DNA of 64,000 nucleotides from Caenorhabditis remanei (GCF_010183535.1 NC_071332.1:2046001-2110000), one strand, 5' to 3'; numbered from the stretch's first letter, positions 42,261 through 54,919 are shown. Program-made: numbers and translations. The notes: generated from the sequence alone by a model not told the origin.

Positions 42261-45200
42261 TTATTGGGGGTTACTGAGTTGAGCGAAAACCGGTAGACGA
42301 CCGGGTGTACTGGTGGCAGCCGGGGTGGTGGCTCCTGCCGTCTCGTCGGCTGGCGTCGTCGACCATTTGGAGGTTAGGAATCCTGGAAATTTTTTGGTGT
42401 AAAAAATTCAGAAATTATTTTGGAAAAGCAGGTTTTTTCAATGGTAAAAAAGTAGTTTTTTAGCAAAAAACAACGCTTGTTGCAATCGCGCTCCGTGTAC
42501 TCCTCGTGGACAAGTGCAATTTGAAATTTCGTAACTAATTGACCGATTTTGAAGGTTTTTACACTGTTTTTGTGAAAAAAAAGTTCGTTTTTCAGGAAAA
42601 TTTTTCGAAAAATTGTGAAAAAACGGTAAAATCAATATTTTCAGCCAATTTTTAGTTTTTTTAATTCCAGGAAAACAAAAGACTCTTGTTGCAATCGCGC
42701 TCCACCGAAATCTATATAGCGAGCTCCGTGTACTCCTCGTGGACAAGCCGAATTTGAAACACTGTTTTTTTGCAAAAAAACGTTTGTTTTTCATGGGAAA
42801 TTGCAAAAAATTGTGTTTTTCGACCAATTTTTAGTTTTTTCCCAATTTTTACCGTAAAATTATGTTTTCCGTTTAATTTTTCAAAGTTCACTCTTAAAAA
42901 TTGGAAAAAAAAACCACTAAAAATGCGCTAAAATCACTCAAAAGCTATGGGCAATGTTGTCCACGCAGACTACACGACGAAAACTCTAATTTGATAGATT
43001 TTTCTCACATTTTGTGATAAAAATAAAAGAAAATCGCGCAAAATCGAGAAAAATCCACTTAAAATGTGCTAAACTCATTCAAAAACTATGGGCAATCTTG
43101 TCCACGCAGACTACACGACTTGTCCACGTGGAGTACACGACAAAAACTCTATTTTGTTCCATTTTTCTCACATTTTGTGATAAAAATTGAAAAAAATTGG
43201 TCAAAATCTACAAAAAAATCTTGTCCACGTGGAGTACACGACCCGATTATCAATGGAGCGTATTTGCATCTGTTCAAAATGCATTTTTTGTGGTTTTACC
43301 TGGAAAAGTGGTCGACAACGAGTCCTCAATGTTCCACTGACAAATGTCATTCAGCAGATTACTGAATTGATTGTCGCTTCTGGAAAAAATAAATCAATCG
43401 ATAATTGATTGTAGATCAAAAATCGCTCTGCTTACATGTTCGACTGATCGTACGACAAGAATCGATTCGTTTGAACACGTGGAGCAGCGGCGGGTGTCGA
43501 CGTCTTCTGAAGTTTGTGGTGTGGTGAGGCGGACAGGAATCCGGCGGAGAATGGACCTGCAAATGGCGGGAATTTGAAAATTTTTGGAGGGGATTTCGGT
43601 GGAGCGCGATTTCATCATAACATAATTGAAAAAAAAGATGTCAAAAATCTCTCTTGTCCACGTGGAGTACACGACTTAAAATTTGAATTTTGACCGATTT
43701 TTCACTTTTTAATGGATTTTTTTGAAGAAAAATCTGTTAGAATCGACGAAAATCTGCTAAACCGATGCAATTTTCAAAAATTTGAATTTTTCGTAGAGTT
43801 CGGTGGAGCGAGATTGCTTCCAACCAATTTCGGGCTGTTTTAATCGAAAAAAAATTGGTTGGAAACTGAAATTTCAAAATTTTTCATCGCGGAATTCGGT
43901 GGAGCGCGTTTGCATCCTAATAAGTTTCTGGTCGATTTTGTAAGGTTATAATCGAAAAATCGAGTAGAAAATCGCAATTTTCGGCTGAAAATTGTAAATT
44001 TGCAGAAATATAATTTTTCATCGCGGAGTTCGGTGGAGCGCATCTGCATCTGGCTTGATCCCACACCTATTATGGGCGGTTCAAACCGAAAAAATCGCGT
44101 AAAAATTGTAATTTTCGGCGGAAAACTGAAATTTTTGAAATTTTCTAAGAGTTCAATGGAGCGCGATTGCATTAAAATGTATTTTGGGCGGTTTTTAATC
44201 GAAAAATCGGGTGAAAAATCACAAATTTTAGCTGAAAAGTGAAAAATGTTCAATTTTTAGAGATGTTCGCTGGAGCGCGTTTACATCAAAGTGTATTTCT
44301 GACTTATTTTGGGCTGTTTTAATCGAAAATAGGCTATTTTTGACTGAAAATTTTTGAAATTTTCGCGGAGTTCAATGGAGCGCGTTTGCATCCAACTTGA
44401 TTTCTGACCGATTTCGGGCAGATTTCACCGAAAAAACGTGTCAAAAATCGCAATTTTCGTCTAGAAATCGGTAATCTATTTTGTCCACGCGGACTACACG
44501 ACTTATCCACGTGGAGTACACGACTTAAAATTGGGATTTTGCGCGATTTTTCACGTTTTCAACGCATTTTTTCAAAGAAAACTTCGTTTACACCAAGTTT
44601 GGGCTGTTTAAACCGAAAAATCGTGTCAAAAATTGCTATTTTTAGCTGAAAATCTGAAAATTCCCCCACCATTATCATCAAGATCCAATCCAGGCGAGAA
44701 GCTTCCATTGCTCGGCGATTCACTGCCGGAATCATTCGAACTACACGGCGGCGACTCTCCGGCACTACCGTACCCTCCGTTTGGCAGCGAGTAGACACGT
44801 TGGAGCACTGTGTTGCTCGGCACTCCTCCACCTACAGTAGTCTGATTCTGTCCTCCTGACGTCGTCTGTGGTGATGATGGAGTCTTCATGTTGACATTGT
44901 GATATTGTGAAGCGTAGAGTGATGGAGTATTCGGTTGGGAGACTGGAGTGGAGATTGGTGTCACGTATTGACTTGGTGGCTCACTGGAAATGAGAATTTT
45001 AGAAAAAAAAGAGAATTTTTTTTTGAAAAAGTGCCTTTTTTATACTGAAATTGCTGAAAATCGCGTATTTTTCGATGAATTTTCGTGGAAACCCGATTGA
45101 AATTGGAAAAAAATGTCGAAAATTGCGTTTTTTTCAGAGGAAAACTGTGAAATTTTTAAATGGAAATTAATGGAAAACGCTGAAAATATACATTTTAAAA

Positions 45201-48200
45201 AAAAAAACCGATTTTTTCGGAATTTTCAGTCAAAAACCATTTCTGTCCAAAACTTGTCCTAAAAATTGAATTTCTCATCAAAATTAAAAATCTGAAGTAC
45301 TTGAAAATTCTGACTGAAAAATAGCAAAAAAATATATTTGAAAAATCATTTTTCACGATTTTTAGATGAAAATTATTGAAAAAGCCGCTAAATTTGCAAA
45401 ATAAATCGTTTTTTTTTTCGCTAAAAAAAAATAAATTTCATGATTTTTCAAGTTTTCCCGAAAAATTGGTAATTTCGGTTTGAAAATCAATGAAAACTTT
45501 TTCAAAAACTGGGTTTTTCTTTGAAAATTCTCAACTTTTCTGAGAAAAACTTGAAAAGTCGTGAAATTTTCACATTTTTGACAGTTTTTGACCGAAAAAG
45601 GTAATTTCAAGTGCACATTTAGCTGTTTTTTTTTCTTCATTTCCATCTATTAAAACGGCACGCTTTTTGAAACCTCGCTCTACCGAAACCGAAGAAAATC
45701 GTGTGCGAAGTTGAGAGACTCAGAGAAAAAGAGACATTTATCAAGGGGATTGCCGAGCTAATAGAAATCATGAAAATCAGATTTTTCGCTATTTTTCAGT
45801 CAGAATTTTTCAGTTTTTCTTCAGAAAATAAGATAAATTCACCAATTTTTCAAAGTTTTCAGAAAAAATACAATTTTTGGGAGTAGTTTTGGTCAGAAAT
45901 TGCGAAAAATTGCTAAAATCTCTTGGTTTTTGACTAAAAATTCCGAACAATCTTCATTTTTTCTTATTTTCTGCATTTTTTCATAGATTTTTGACTATTT
46001 TTTGCTATTTTCAATCGAGTTTCTACGGAAATTCGCTATTTTCCAGTTAGAATTTTGAAAATTCAATTTTCCAGTTTTTCATCAGAAAATATGAAGAAAA
46101 AAATCACTGCTGTCTGAAATTCCAAAATGCTCTGAAACTCACTTATGAATGAATATGTTCATAATTTTTGCTTTAAAAAACTGAAATTTAGACAAAAAAA
46201 TCAAGAAAATTGGTAAAATTTGAGTTTTTAAGCCTAAAAATGTCTGATTTTCCAGTTTTCACCATTTGTTTCATCTAAAATTTCGGAATTTTTCAGTTTT
46301 TCATCAGAAAATAAGAAAAAATTCACCAAATTTTTGTAGTTTCCATGAAAAATGCAAATTTCGGGTATTTCTGACTAAAAATTCCGAAAAAAAAAGAAGG
46401 TTTTTTCGAAAAATATCAATTTTCCATTTCAGCACGGCACCGTTTTTACAACTGCGCTCCACCGAAATCCCCTTGAAAAATGTCTCTTTTTCTCTGATTC
46501 TCTCAATTTCGAACACAATTTTCTTCGGTTTCGGTAGAGCGCTGTTGTAAGAACAATGCCAAGCTACTAGAAATCATGAAAATCAGATTTTTCGCTATTT
46601 TCAGTCAGAATTTCTCATTTTCTCAGTCAAAAAACTGGAAAACATCCCCCAAAATCTGAAATAAACTCACTTATGAATGAAATGACACCTTGGTCCATAT
46701 GGACAATATCCACTCTGATGGAACGATTGACACGCCTCCGTTTTGTATTTCGGATGACGTGGCACCGGACGTTTCTCCACTTCTCCGTGAGCATATTGAC
46801 ACCGTTCTCCGTAATTGCACCGCCCGTGATCCATCCACGATCGACATAATTCTGTTTTATAGAGTTTCGGATTCTTTGGTGGTGGGACTGGGCCGCCATT
46901 TGGAGTGCCGAGTGGCGTCGAGAATGGAGATGAGTTACCATTGCCCAGGAGATTGTGTCCTATTGACATTTGATGCTGTTGTTGTTGTTGGGAACCTAGA
47001 AAAATGGGAAAATTGTAGAAAATTGGCGAAAAATTAGGATTTTAGGCTTGAAAATATGAGAAAAATGCGATTTTTGTTGTCCGAAATAGGAAAAATCGAC
47101 ATTTTTGGGTCTAAAATTGGAAAAAATTGCGATTTTTAGCAATAAAACTTTATTAAAATTGCGATTTTTGGAATGAAAATGGGGAACAATTGACATTTTT
47201 CAAATGAAAAATTCCAAATTCAAACATTTTTTCTGGAAAAATGAGGATTTTAGGCATGAAAATTGGGAGAAAAATGCAATTTTTGGGGTCTAAAATTGGA
47301 AAATTGCGTTTTTTAGCCCCAAACTTTAACGTTTTTGGGTTCCATATAGATAAAAAACGTCATTTGAGATTTGAAAAAACTCGACAAATTAGGATTTTAG
47401 GCTTGCCAAATCGGGAGAAAATGCGATTTTTGTGGTCTGAAATAGGGAAAATTGACATTTTTGAGTCGGAGAACCACAAAAACGGGAAGAAAATGCGATT
47501 TTAAGAGTAAAAACCGAGTAAATTGGATTTTTAAGTGCAAACCAAGGAAAAATTTATACTTTTGAGTGTAAAATTGGCGAAAAATTAGGATTTTAGACGT
47601 AAAAACTGAAAAAAACAAGATTTTTCGGCAAAAATCGGTGAGAAATTGCGATTTTAAGTGAAAAAATTGGGAGAAATCTGAAATTTAGGCTCAGAAATAG
47701 AGGAAAATTCGCATTTTTGGGATTAAAATTTTGGGATTAAAACATGGAAAATTAAAATTTTTAGGTCTAAAAACAGAGAAATGGACATGTTTCTGGCATA
47801 AAATCGAATAAAATTACGATTTTTAGCAATAAAATGTTTTAAACCTTGGATTTTTGGCATGAAAATTGGGAAAATTGACATTATTTAGCCGGAAAACTCA
47901 AAAAATCCGGATTTTTAGGCTTGAAAATGGAACAAATTGCAATTTTTGATGTTCAAACTGGCGTGCCTCTGCCGCGTTCAGAACACACAAAAATGGAGAG
48001 GAGTCTGGCGTGCCTTTGACGCGTCCAGAATACACAAAAATGGAGAAGAGGCTGGCGTGCCTTTGACGCGTCCAGAATACACAAAAATGGAGAAGAGGCT
48101 GGCGTGCCTATGAAGCTTTTCAAATAGACAGAAATAAGGGGCCTGGCGTGTGTTTGACGCGTTTTTGCGGCAAAAAAACCTCAAAAATTCACCTTTTCCG

Positions 48201-51200
48201 GCCCAAAAACTTTAAAAAAGAGAGAAAAAAGTTCGGAGTCGAAACTAAAGTAGAAAATGAATCCCCCTTTCCTCCCAAATAAAACAAAATTCGATTTGTG
48301 TCGTTCTTTTCTTTGGAATAAAAAAAAAGAAACGAACAAACTACTTGTTTTGGGGAGAGAGAGAGAGAGCATCAAGTACTCTCTCTACTTGGAGGAGGGG
48401 ACGAAAAAAGGGGGCGGAGCCTAGCGGGAGCGGAAATTTGAAAACCCGCTAGACATGTGATGATCACGATTACATAGATACCATCTAGCGAAGTATACTA
48501 CGAAATGGCGCGTGAGGAGGCTGGCGCACCCCTAACGCGTTTTCAGAAATTCAGTGATGGGCGAACCTTTTTTCAGAGAGTTCTAGGCCACTAAAACTCA
48601 TTCGATGGCCTAGAAAATCAAAAAGAGGTTTCTAGGCCACGGAAAACTGGATGGCCTAGAAACCTTAAAAATTGGAAAGTTAGGCCGCGCCCCTTTTTCT
48701 CGCGAGGAAGGGCAAAATCCGAAGAAAAAAGTTGGTGGCCGAACTTTCGGGTTTCTAGGCCACCAGCCAACGTGTGCAAACGCCGGATTCTTATTCGGCG
48801 GCCTAACTTTCCCAAAAGGTGGCTTCTAGGCCACCAAGTTTGGAATTTTAGGCCATTGGCATTGAATTTCAGTTTGAAAGCTCTTCGGTGGCCTAACTTC
48901 TCAATCTGTGAGTTTCTAGGACACCGGTCGACTAGAAAATCGCTTTTTCAACTTTTGTTGAAAAAAACCGACCAAAAGACGGCCCCGGCCATAAATTGTG
49001 TGTTTATGACAACTACTATTCAGCTGTGTGGGGAGCTCTTGGTGAGAAAGAGGAACACCCCGGAGCTTTTAGCTCCGGGAGCAGGAAAAAAAGAAGAAAA
49101 AGATGTCAAAACTTTTTCTCCTCCATCCCACTTGTTTATGAACGGGGCGGTCCCATTCGCCTCCAGAAAGAAGAAGACATCATAAGGAGAGAGGGAGAAG
49201 TGACACCATTAATATAAATATACATAACAAAGTTCCTTCTCTTTGTTAGGGAGGGAAGGAAGCGTGCAGGAATTCAGAATCCTTCAGAAGATCAAAAGTT
49301 CTTCTGAATCTTTCAGGATTCTCCAGTATCATTATGAAGCTTTTAGAGGATTCAGAATCCTCCGAAATCCTTCAAACGTCTTCAGTTGACTTCAAAAGTC
49401 TCCAGAATCATTATCATTAGCCAGCAGAATCCCCTAAAAGCCATCAGAAGTCACCAGGATCGCTATGAATCCATCAGAATCCCCTAGAAACCTTCTGGGT
49501 CACTATGAAGCCATTAGCATCCTTTAGAAGCTTTCAGAAGTCATCTGAAACTTTCAGAATCTTCTAGAAGACTTTAGGATCCTTCAGAAGTCACCAGAAT
49601 CTTCTAAAAGCGTTCAGAAGTCATCCGAAACTTTTAGAATCCTTCAGGACACTCTAGAAGCCTTCAGGATCATTATGAAGCCTACAAAATCCTTCAGGAT
49701 CCTCCAGAATCTTCTAAAAGTCTCCAGAATCATTATGAAGCCTTCAGAATCAGTGAAAACCTTATAAAAGTCTCCAGAATCCTCTAGAAGCCTTCAGGAT
49801 CATTATGAAGCCTACAAAATCCTTCAGGATCCTCCAGAATCTTCTAAAAGTCTCCAGAATCATTATGAAGCCTTCAGAATCAGTGAAAACCTTATAAAAG
49901 TCTCCAGAATTTTCTAGAAGCCTTCAGGAGTCATCAGAAGCCTTTAGAATCGTCTAGAAGTCTTCTGAATCCTTCAAAAGTTTTCAGAATCTTCTAAAAG
50001 CCATCAGAATCTTCTAGAAGCCATCAGAAGTTTCGAAAAGTCTCCAAAATCATTATGAAGCCTTCAGAATCCTCTAGAAGCTTTCAGAATCTTCTAGAAG
50101 CCTCCAGGACTCTCCAGAATCTTCTAAAAGTCTTCAGAAGCGTGTTCAGAATCTGTCGGAATCTTCTAAAAGCCTTCAGACTCACTCAGAGGACCACAAA
50201 AGTCTCTAGAGCCATCAGACGCCTCTAAAACTCTCCACAATCACTATGAAGCCTTCAGAATCCGCCAGAATTCTCCAAAAGTACAATACCAACTAGACGG
50301 CCGTCTTCAGTCTCCTAACTACACATAAAAGATACTTTGGCATGAATGTGTGTATCTTATGCATATTTAGTGCTAATAAGATGTCGACGAGGAGGAGAAC
50401 AAAAGAAGAGAGAAAAGTCATCGCGTGGTCTCTCTGTTTCCTCTTCTAAAAGTTCCAAATGGGGTCCCCTCAGAATGTAAAAAGGGCAACACTATGGGAT
50501 TAAGGGGGGGAGAAAACTGACTATATGGGATGAAAGGGGATCAGAAGAGAGGAGGCTGGCGCGTCTTTAACGCGTTAAAAATTGACAGAAATGGAGAGAG
50601 CTGGCGTGCCTTTGACGCGTTTAGAATTGACAGAAATGGAGAGAAGTCTGGCGTGCTTTTGACGCGTTCACACTGGAAAAAAATGGAGAGAAGGCTGGTG
50701 TGCCTTCGACGTGTTCTGAATAAGCCAAAAATAAGGAGTCTGGCGTGCCTTTGACGCATTCAGAATACACAAAAATGGAGAGGAGTCTGGCGTACCGTTG
50801 ACGCGTTTAGAACTCAGAAAACCGGAGAAATTTCGATTTCTGCCTCGAAAAATGAGGTTTTTGAGACAAAATCTGATAAAATTAGATTTTCAGGCTTGAA
50901 AACGTGATCGCACACCAAAAATTCTACATTTCTGGATTTCCAGGCTGGCGTGCCTTTGACGCGTCCTGATCAGACAAAAATGGAGAGGAGTCTGGCGTAC
51001 CTTTGACGCGTTCAGAAGAGGCCAAAAATAGAGGAGTCTGGCGTACCTTTGACGCGTTTAGAATAAGCAGAAATAGAGGAATCTGGGGTGCCTTTGACGC
51101 GTCCTGAGCAGACAAAAAGGTGAGGCTACTGGCGTGCCTTTGACGCGCTTAGAATAGCATTTTCACTTCAAAAACTCAATTTTCAACCAAAAATCGCCGA

Positions 51201-54200
51201 AATTTCGACAAAATTTTCAAATTTCGGTCGAAAATCTGTCAATTTTGAGCCATCTGGAGAGAGACAATAAAAATATCCAATCTCAACATCGGGGGGACCG
51301 CCCGTAACAATATATCAAATCGGAGAAAAAGGGACACCTGCCTCCTCAATTCTTTTACAACAATCCACCAACTCAAAGAAAGTGAAAGAGAATTGTCAAA
51401 ACAAATGAAAAATGAGTCAAAAAGTAATCTCTTCGATAAGTTTTCGGCGGAAAAATTGGGGGGCGGGAAATCGTCTTTTTCTTCTTCTTTTTAGGCGTCG
51501 GAGGATGAGGAAAATATGAGAAAAATTGGAGCGAAAATTGAATTGGATGGGCGGGTTATAACTTCATTTTTTGGAGAAATGGGATATGGAAAAGATATTA
51601 AAAGAAGATGGATGGAATGGAAGAGAAAAAATTCGGCCACCATTATTTTCATTATTTTCAGAGTTTTGTCCCCGGAAAAAGCTTCAAATTTCAAAAATTT
51701 AGTGGTGGCCGAGGCAATGCAAATGTTAGTCCACCACTATTTCCAGAGATTCCAGCGATTTTTCACCACGGAAAACGCGTAAAATCACCAAAATTCGAGT
51801 GGTGGCCGAGGAAATTCAAAAGTTAGGCCACCAACTTTTTGGTCTATTTTTTCTACATTTCTAGGGTTCCAAACGGTGTTTCAGCCCTGAAAAAACGTAA
51901 AACCACAAAGATTAAGTGGTGGCCGAGAAAATGCGAAAACTCGGCCCTCGCATTTTTAGGTCACTTTTAGTGTTTTTTTTTCACATTTAAAGTTATTTTT
52001 GACGTTTATAAGGAACAACTTTCAGATGATAAACGCTCAAAACCCCGTTAAAAAATTGAAAAGTTATAAAAATCTCAAATTTCGAGTGGTGGCCGAGGAA
52101 ATGCAAAAGTTCGGCCATCACATCTAGTGTTGGAACAGAGTTGATAAATCCTCAAAACCGCAAAAAAATCAACCAAAAACCAAGAAAATCCCAAAAAATA
52201 AGTGGTGGCCGAGAAAATGCAAAAGTTCGGCCATCACATTTTAGGCCATTTTCTATGTTTTCCTCGTTTTTTTTCCCATTTTTAGGGTTCTAATAGGTGT
52301 TTTAAACCAAAAATCGCATCAAAATCTCCTAAAATAAGCCAAAAACCAAAAAAATTCCCGAAAATAAGTGGTGGCCGAGAAAATGTAAAAGTTCGGCCAC
52401 CACATTTTTAGGCCATTTCTTAGCCATTTTTACCGTTTTTCCCACATTTTTAGGGTTCCAAAAGGCGTTTTAAATCAAAAATCATGTCAAAATCCCCAAA
52501 AATCGCTTACCAATCGGTGTGCCGGGTGCTCCAAGAGGATTCGCGAATTCCGACGACGAGAAGAGAGAGCTGGCGGCGAACGACGTCGGCCTCTGAGTAG
52601 TTGAGTGTTGTCTGCAAAGAAAAGAGGATAAAAATCCAGACTTGCACTGAAAAAAATTTGAAAAAAGTGAAAAATCATGAAAACCCCAAATTTCGAGTAG
52701 TGGCCGAGGAAATGCAAAAGTTCGGCCACCAATTTTTTTCCAAAATTTTCCGATTTTTTGATGGTTTTAAAGGTTTTTGAGGAGTAGTATACTTTAGGAA
52801 AAACATGGAAAAATTTCTGAAATAAGAAATTTTTGGAAAAAATTCGGGCCGACCCGAAATTTTGCAAGTCGGCAAAAAAGACAAGAAAAGATAGAGAAGA
52901 AAGGAGTAAAGTACATTTGTACTGTAAGAGGACAAGAGGGGGGGGGGGGGGGGGTTCTAGTGTAAAGAAAAAGGGAAAAGAAATCTATTTTCACTGATTA
53001 GCGCCCAACTTTCCCCTTTTTGAGAAAATTGAGAAGATCAAATCGGAAAATAATTGAAAGAGAAACAACTATCATTTCCGGTTGAAATTAGACAAAATTA
53101 CTAGCACGGTGCGCTCTACCGAAACCGAAGAAAATAGTGTACGAAATTGAGAGACTAAGAGAAAAATAGACATTTTTCAAGAGGCATTTCGGTGGAGCGC
53201 GGTTGTAAGACGCGTGCCGTGCTAATATCGCGTTTTTACTAATTTTTCATAATTTTGGCTTCAAAAATGATATTTCCACAGGAAAAATCAGATAATTTTT
53301 TGGGAAACTTGAAAAAAGCGATTTGCGAACAAAATCGCTGAAAACAGCAGAAAAACAACTGAAACAGCAGAAAAAGCCATACTTGCAAAATTCCGGGCTG
53401 GCCCGCCGGGCCGGCCCGGCCCGGCCCGGTTTCAGCCCGGCCCGGCCCGGCCCGGCCGGGCCGAGAAAGTGCCGGCCCGGCCCGGCCCGGTCGGCCCGGA
53501 TTTGAATTTTTGAATTTTTTTCACTAGAATTTTTTTTTCAATAATTTTTTTGTCTGAAAATTTTCCAAATTTTTTCTCAAGAATATAAAAAAATCAGTTT
53601 TAAGCGAGTTATAAGACCTCAAAATTCCAAAAATCGCTCCCCGTCGTCATTTTTTCAGTACATTTCAATAGAAATTCTCCTCGTCTGAACGTGAAATGCA
53701 TTCATAAATGCTCATTTTTCGAATTTTTTCTTGAGAATTTTTGAAAATATTGCTTTCAGGTGTACGACTAGGAGAATTTCTATTGAAATGTACTGAAAAA
53801 GTGCACGACTAGAATCGATTTTTGACATTTTGAGGTCTCATAACTCGCTTTAGACACATTTTCAGACATGAAACCAAAATAAATTTATCTTTTTCCTGGC
53901 TTTCTTAATCGATTCATATCAAGAAATCCTCAGTTTAGAAGTAGTTGTGTCCCTCTTTAAAAAATTTTCCAAAAAAATCGGAAAAATTTCGAAAAAAAAA
54001 TTTGAATTTTTTTAGTACTGAAAATCCGGGCCGAACCGGGCCGGGCCGGGCTCGGGCCGGGCCGGGCCGGGCCGGGCCGCGGGCCGGGCCGGGCCGGAGA
54101 AATTCTGATTTCGGCCCGGCCCGGCCCGGCCCGGCCCGGCCCGTTGCAACTCTGGAAAAAGCGGTCAAAAATCACTTTTTCGTTGAAAATAGCAGATTTT

Positions 54201-54864
54201 GTTCAAAAAATTTTCCAAAATTGACACTTTTTTCGAAAAAATTTTACAAAATTTTTAGTACAACATCAGTGAGGTGTTCAAATTTTACAGAAAATGTTGC
54301 ATTTTTTTTAAAATGAGAAAACCTTTAATTAAAAGCAATTGTTGTCTGAAAAACTAGAAAATTATCATAAATTTTGTCAAAAATCGCTATTTTTCCAGTA
54401 TTTTTAAGATAAAAATTCAATTTTTGGACTCGAAAAAGTCATTTTAAACCTAAAAACTGTTTTCAGACAAAAAAGAGTCCGATTTTCAGTCAAAAAAGCT
54501 ATAAAAATAGCCAAATTGTGTCAAAAAATCAGTTTTTTTTTTTTCAAATTTTTACAGAAAAATCGCTGAAAACTTCAGAAAAACATGTCAAATATTCCGT
54601 TTTTCTGCCAAAAAAACCATTTTTTTTGTCTGGAATTTTCACCACTCACCTATCCATCTGTTGTACCGTTTGCCCGGTCAACTGTGCCAGTGCGGCAGCA
54701 AAGTCAGCGGTGCTGCTTTGCATGCCGAACGGCTCCAAAAGTGACTCGATTGTCGGTGGCGTGGATTCAGATGAAGACGTCAGGCCGAATCCGTTGGAGC
54801 TGTTGGAATTGGAATTGTTGAGTCCACTTCCGATGGCGACACCGTTTTCGCCACTGTAGAGGCT
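42261..54864 (-). CDS. ccch-1: Tristetraprolin/TIS11-type tandem CCCH zinc-finger protein (5' end not found)
   Basis: Five phase-consistent minus-strand exons, 54864-54650, 52611-52511, 46995-46671, 44983-44670 and 42382-42261, encode 358 residues without the first exon. Exon 54864 starts inside the protein (SLYSGENGV), with a leucine-rich stretch ([18 protein letters not shown]). Exon 46995 holds both fingers: [20 protein letters not shown] with CQYAH, then [20 protein letters not shown] with CHFIH. Both are CX8CX5CX3H with an 18-residue linker and YKTE lead-ins, the signature of proteins that bind UAUUUAU elements in mRNA 3' UTRs. The C-terminus ([13 protein letters not shown]) resembles the CNOT1-binding tail of mammalian tristetraprolin, so recruitment of CCR4-NOT deadenylase is likely. 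RVYSLP in exon 44983 fits a 14-3-3 RxxSxP site. I chose ccch-1 as the closest nematode name from memory of the family; the symbol is less certain than the family. Confidence 0.88.
42470..44530. repeat. Intronic array of CTTGTCCACGTGGAGTAC motifs
   Basis: The last intron (42383-44669) repeats two short motifs many times: CTTGTCCACGTGGAGTACAC (in either direction, also with CGCAGACTACACGAC) and TTCGGTGGAGCGCGTTTGCA. Between them are AAAATCGCAATTTTCG-type lines. The CACGTG core is an E-box, but the whole 20-mer is conserved, which points to a repeat family. These motifs are rare in the gene's other introns. Confidence 0.65.
44984..46670. repeat. Third-to-last intron: hairpins with TTTCGGTAGAGCGC ends
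   Basis: Most of this intron is AT-rich. At 46440-46555 a hairpin of about 110 bp has ACAACTGCGCTCCACCGAAA and the inverted TTTCGGTAGAGCGCTGTTGT. A half copy lies at 45662-45720. The same hairpin family occurs at 22990-23060, 34545-34620, 53105-53215 and 54925-55130. Confidence 0.65.
46996..47950. repeat. Degenerate ATTTTTGG(C/T)ATGAAAATTGG lines
   Basis: About 950 bp of intron consist of near-periodic lines such as GCGATTTTTGG followed by AAAATTGGGAAAATTG, with a period of roughly 50-60 bp. No conserved frame or hairpin is present. This is an old, decayed tandem array. Confidence 0.5.
47955..48165. repeat. 53-bp minisatellite, cluster 1 (GCGTGCCTTTGACGCGT)
   Basis: Four imperfect units of TGGCGTGCCTTTGACGCGT plus about 34 bp (AGAATACACAAAAATGGAGA and a GAGG/GAGTCTG junction). 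Further clusters of the same unit lie at 50545-51150, 56070-56390 and 63165-64000. Confidence 0.8.
48540..48935. repeat. TTTCTAGGCCACC motif array
   Basis: About ten copies of TTTCTAGGCCACCA or its partner GGTGGCCTAACTTT occur in 400 bp. Related arrays lie at 51640-52740 (GTGGTGGCCGAGAAAATGC) and 59190-59640 (GGTGGCCTAGTTTTCCAC). Confidence 0.65.
49255..50290. repeat. Kilobase of CTTCAGAATCCTTCTAGAAG units
   Basis: Short units of 10-14 bp (CCTTCAGAATC, TTCTAGAAGCC, CACCAGAATC) repeat about 80 times. One 108-bp stretch with GAAGCCTACAAAATCCTTCA is duplicated almost exactly (about 49675-49782 and 49805-49912). TTC/GAA blocks about 10 bp apart again look like heat-shock elements, but less regularly than at 17120. 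Confidence 0.7.
50545..51150. repeat. 53-bp minisatellite, cluster 2
   Basis: About ten units of the GCGTGCCTTTGACGCGT repeat, in two runs (50545-50825 and 50940-51150) split by unique intron sequence. Units differ by 10-20 percent. Confidence 0.8.
51640..52745. repeat. GTGGTGGCCGAGAAAATGC motif array
   Basis: The motif GTGGTGGCCGAG, followed by AAATGCAAAAGTTCGGCCAC, recurs about every 110-130 bp at least seven times on both sides of exon 52511-52611. GTGGCCGA and TCGGCCAC within a unit form a small hairpin. Confidence 0.7.
52938..52954 (+). repeat. 17-G homopolymer tract
   Basis: Seventeen consecutive G. A second tract of exactly the same length is at 62765-62781. Such tracts can form G-quadruplexes and in Caenorhabditis are deletion-prone without the DOG-1/FANCJ helicase. 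Confidence 0.9.
53100..54200. repeat. GCGCTCTACCGAAA hairpin and two GGCCCGG-bracketed elements
   Basis: 53105-53215 is a hairpin (GTGCGCTCTACCGAAAC against ATTTCGGTGGAGCGCGG). 53393-53505 and 54025-54150 are runs of CGGCCCGGCCCG and its inverse. Between them, 53650-53850 has another inverted pair (TCAGTACATTTCAATAGAAA and GAAATTTCTATTGAAATGTAC-like). Confidence 0.65.
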
Positions 54865-54919
54865 CTGGAAATCCGCGAATTTGCTTCAGTTTCAGTTCTT
54901 TTTTAGTTGTTAAAACGGT

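Noticed and set aside
46690..47037. 115-codon plus-strand frame
   Set aside because: It is the antisense of the CCCH zinc-finger exon.
53320..54316. Proline/glycine/arginine-rich reading frames
   Set aside because: They are translations of GGCCCGG runs and appear on both strands; nothing supports coding.
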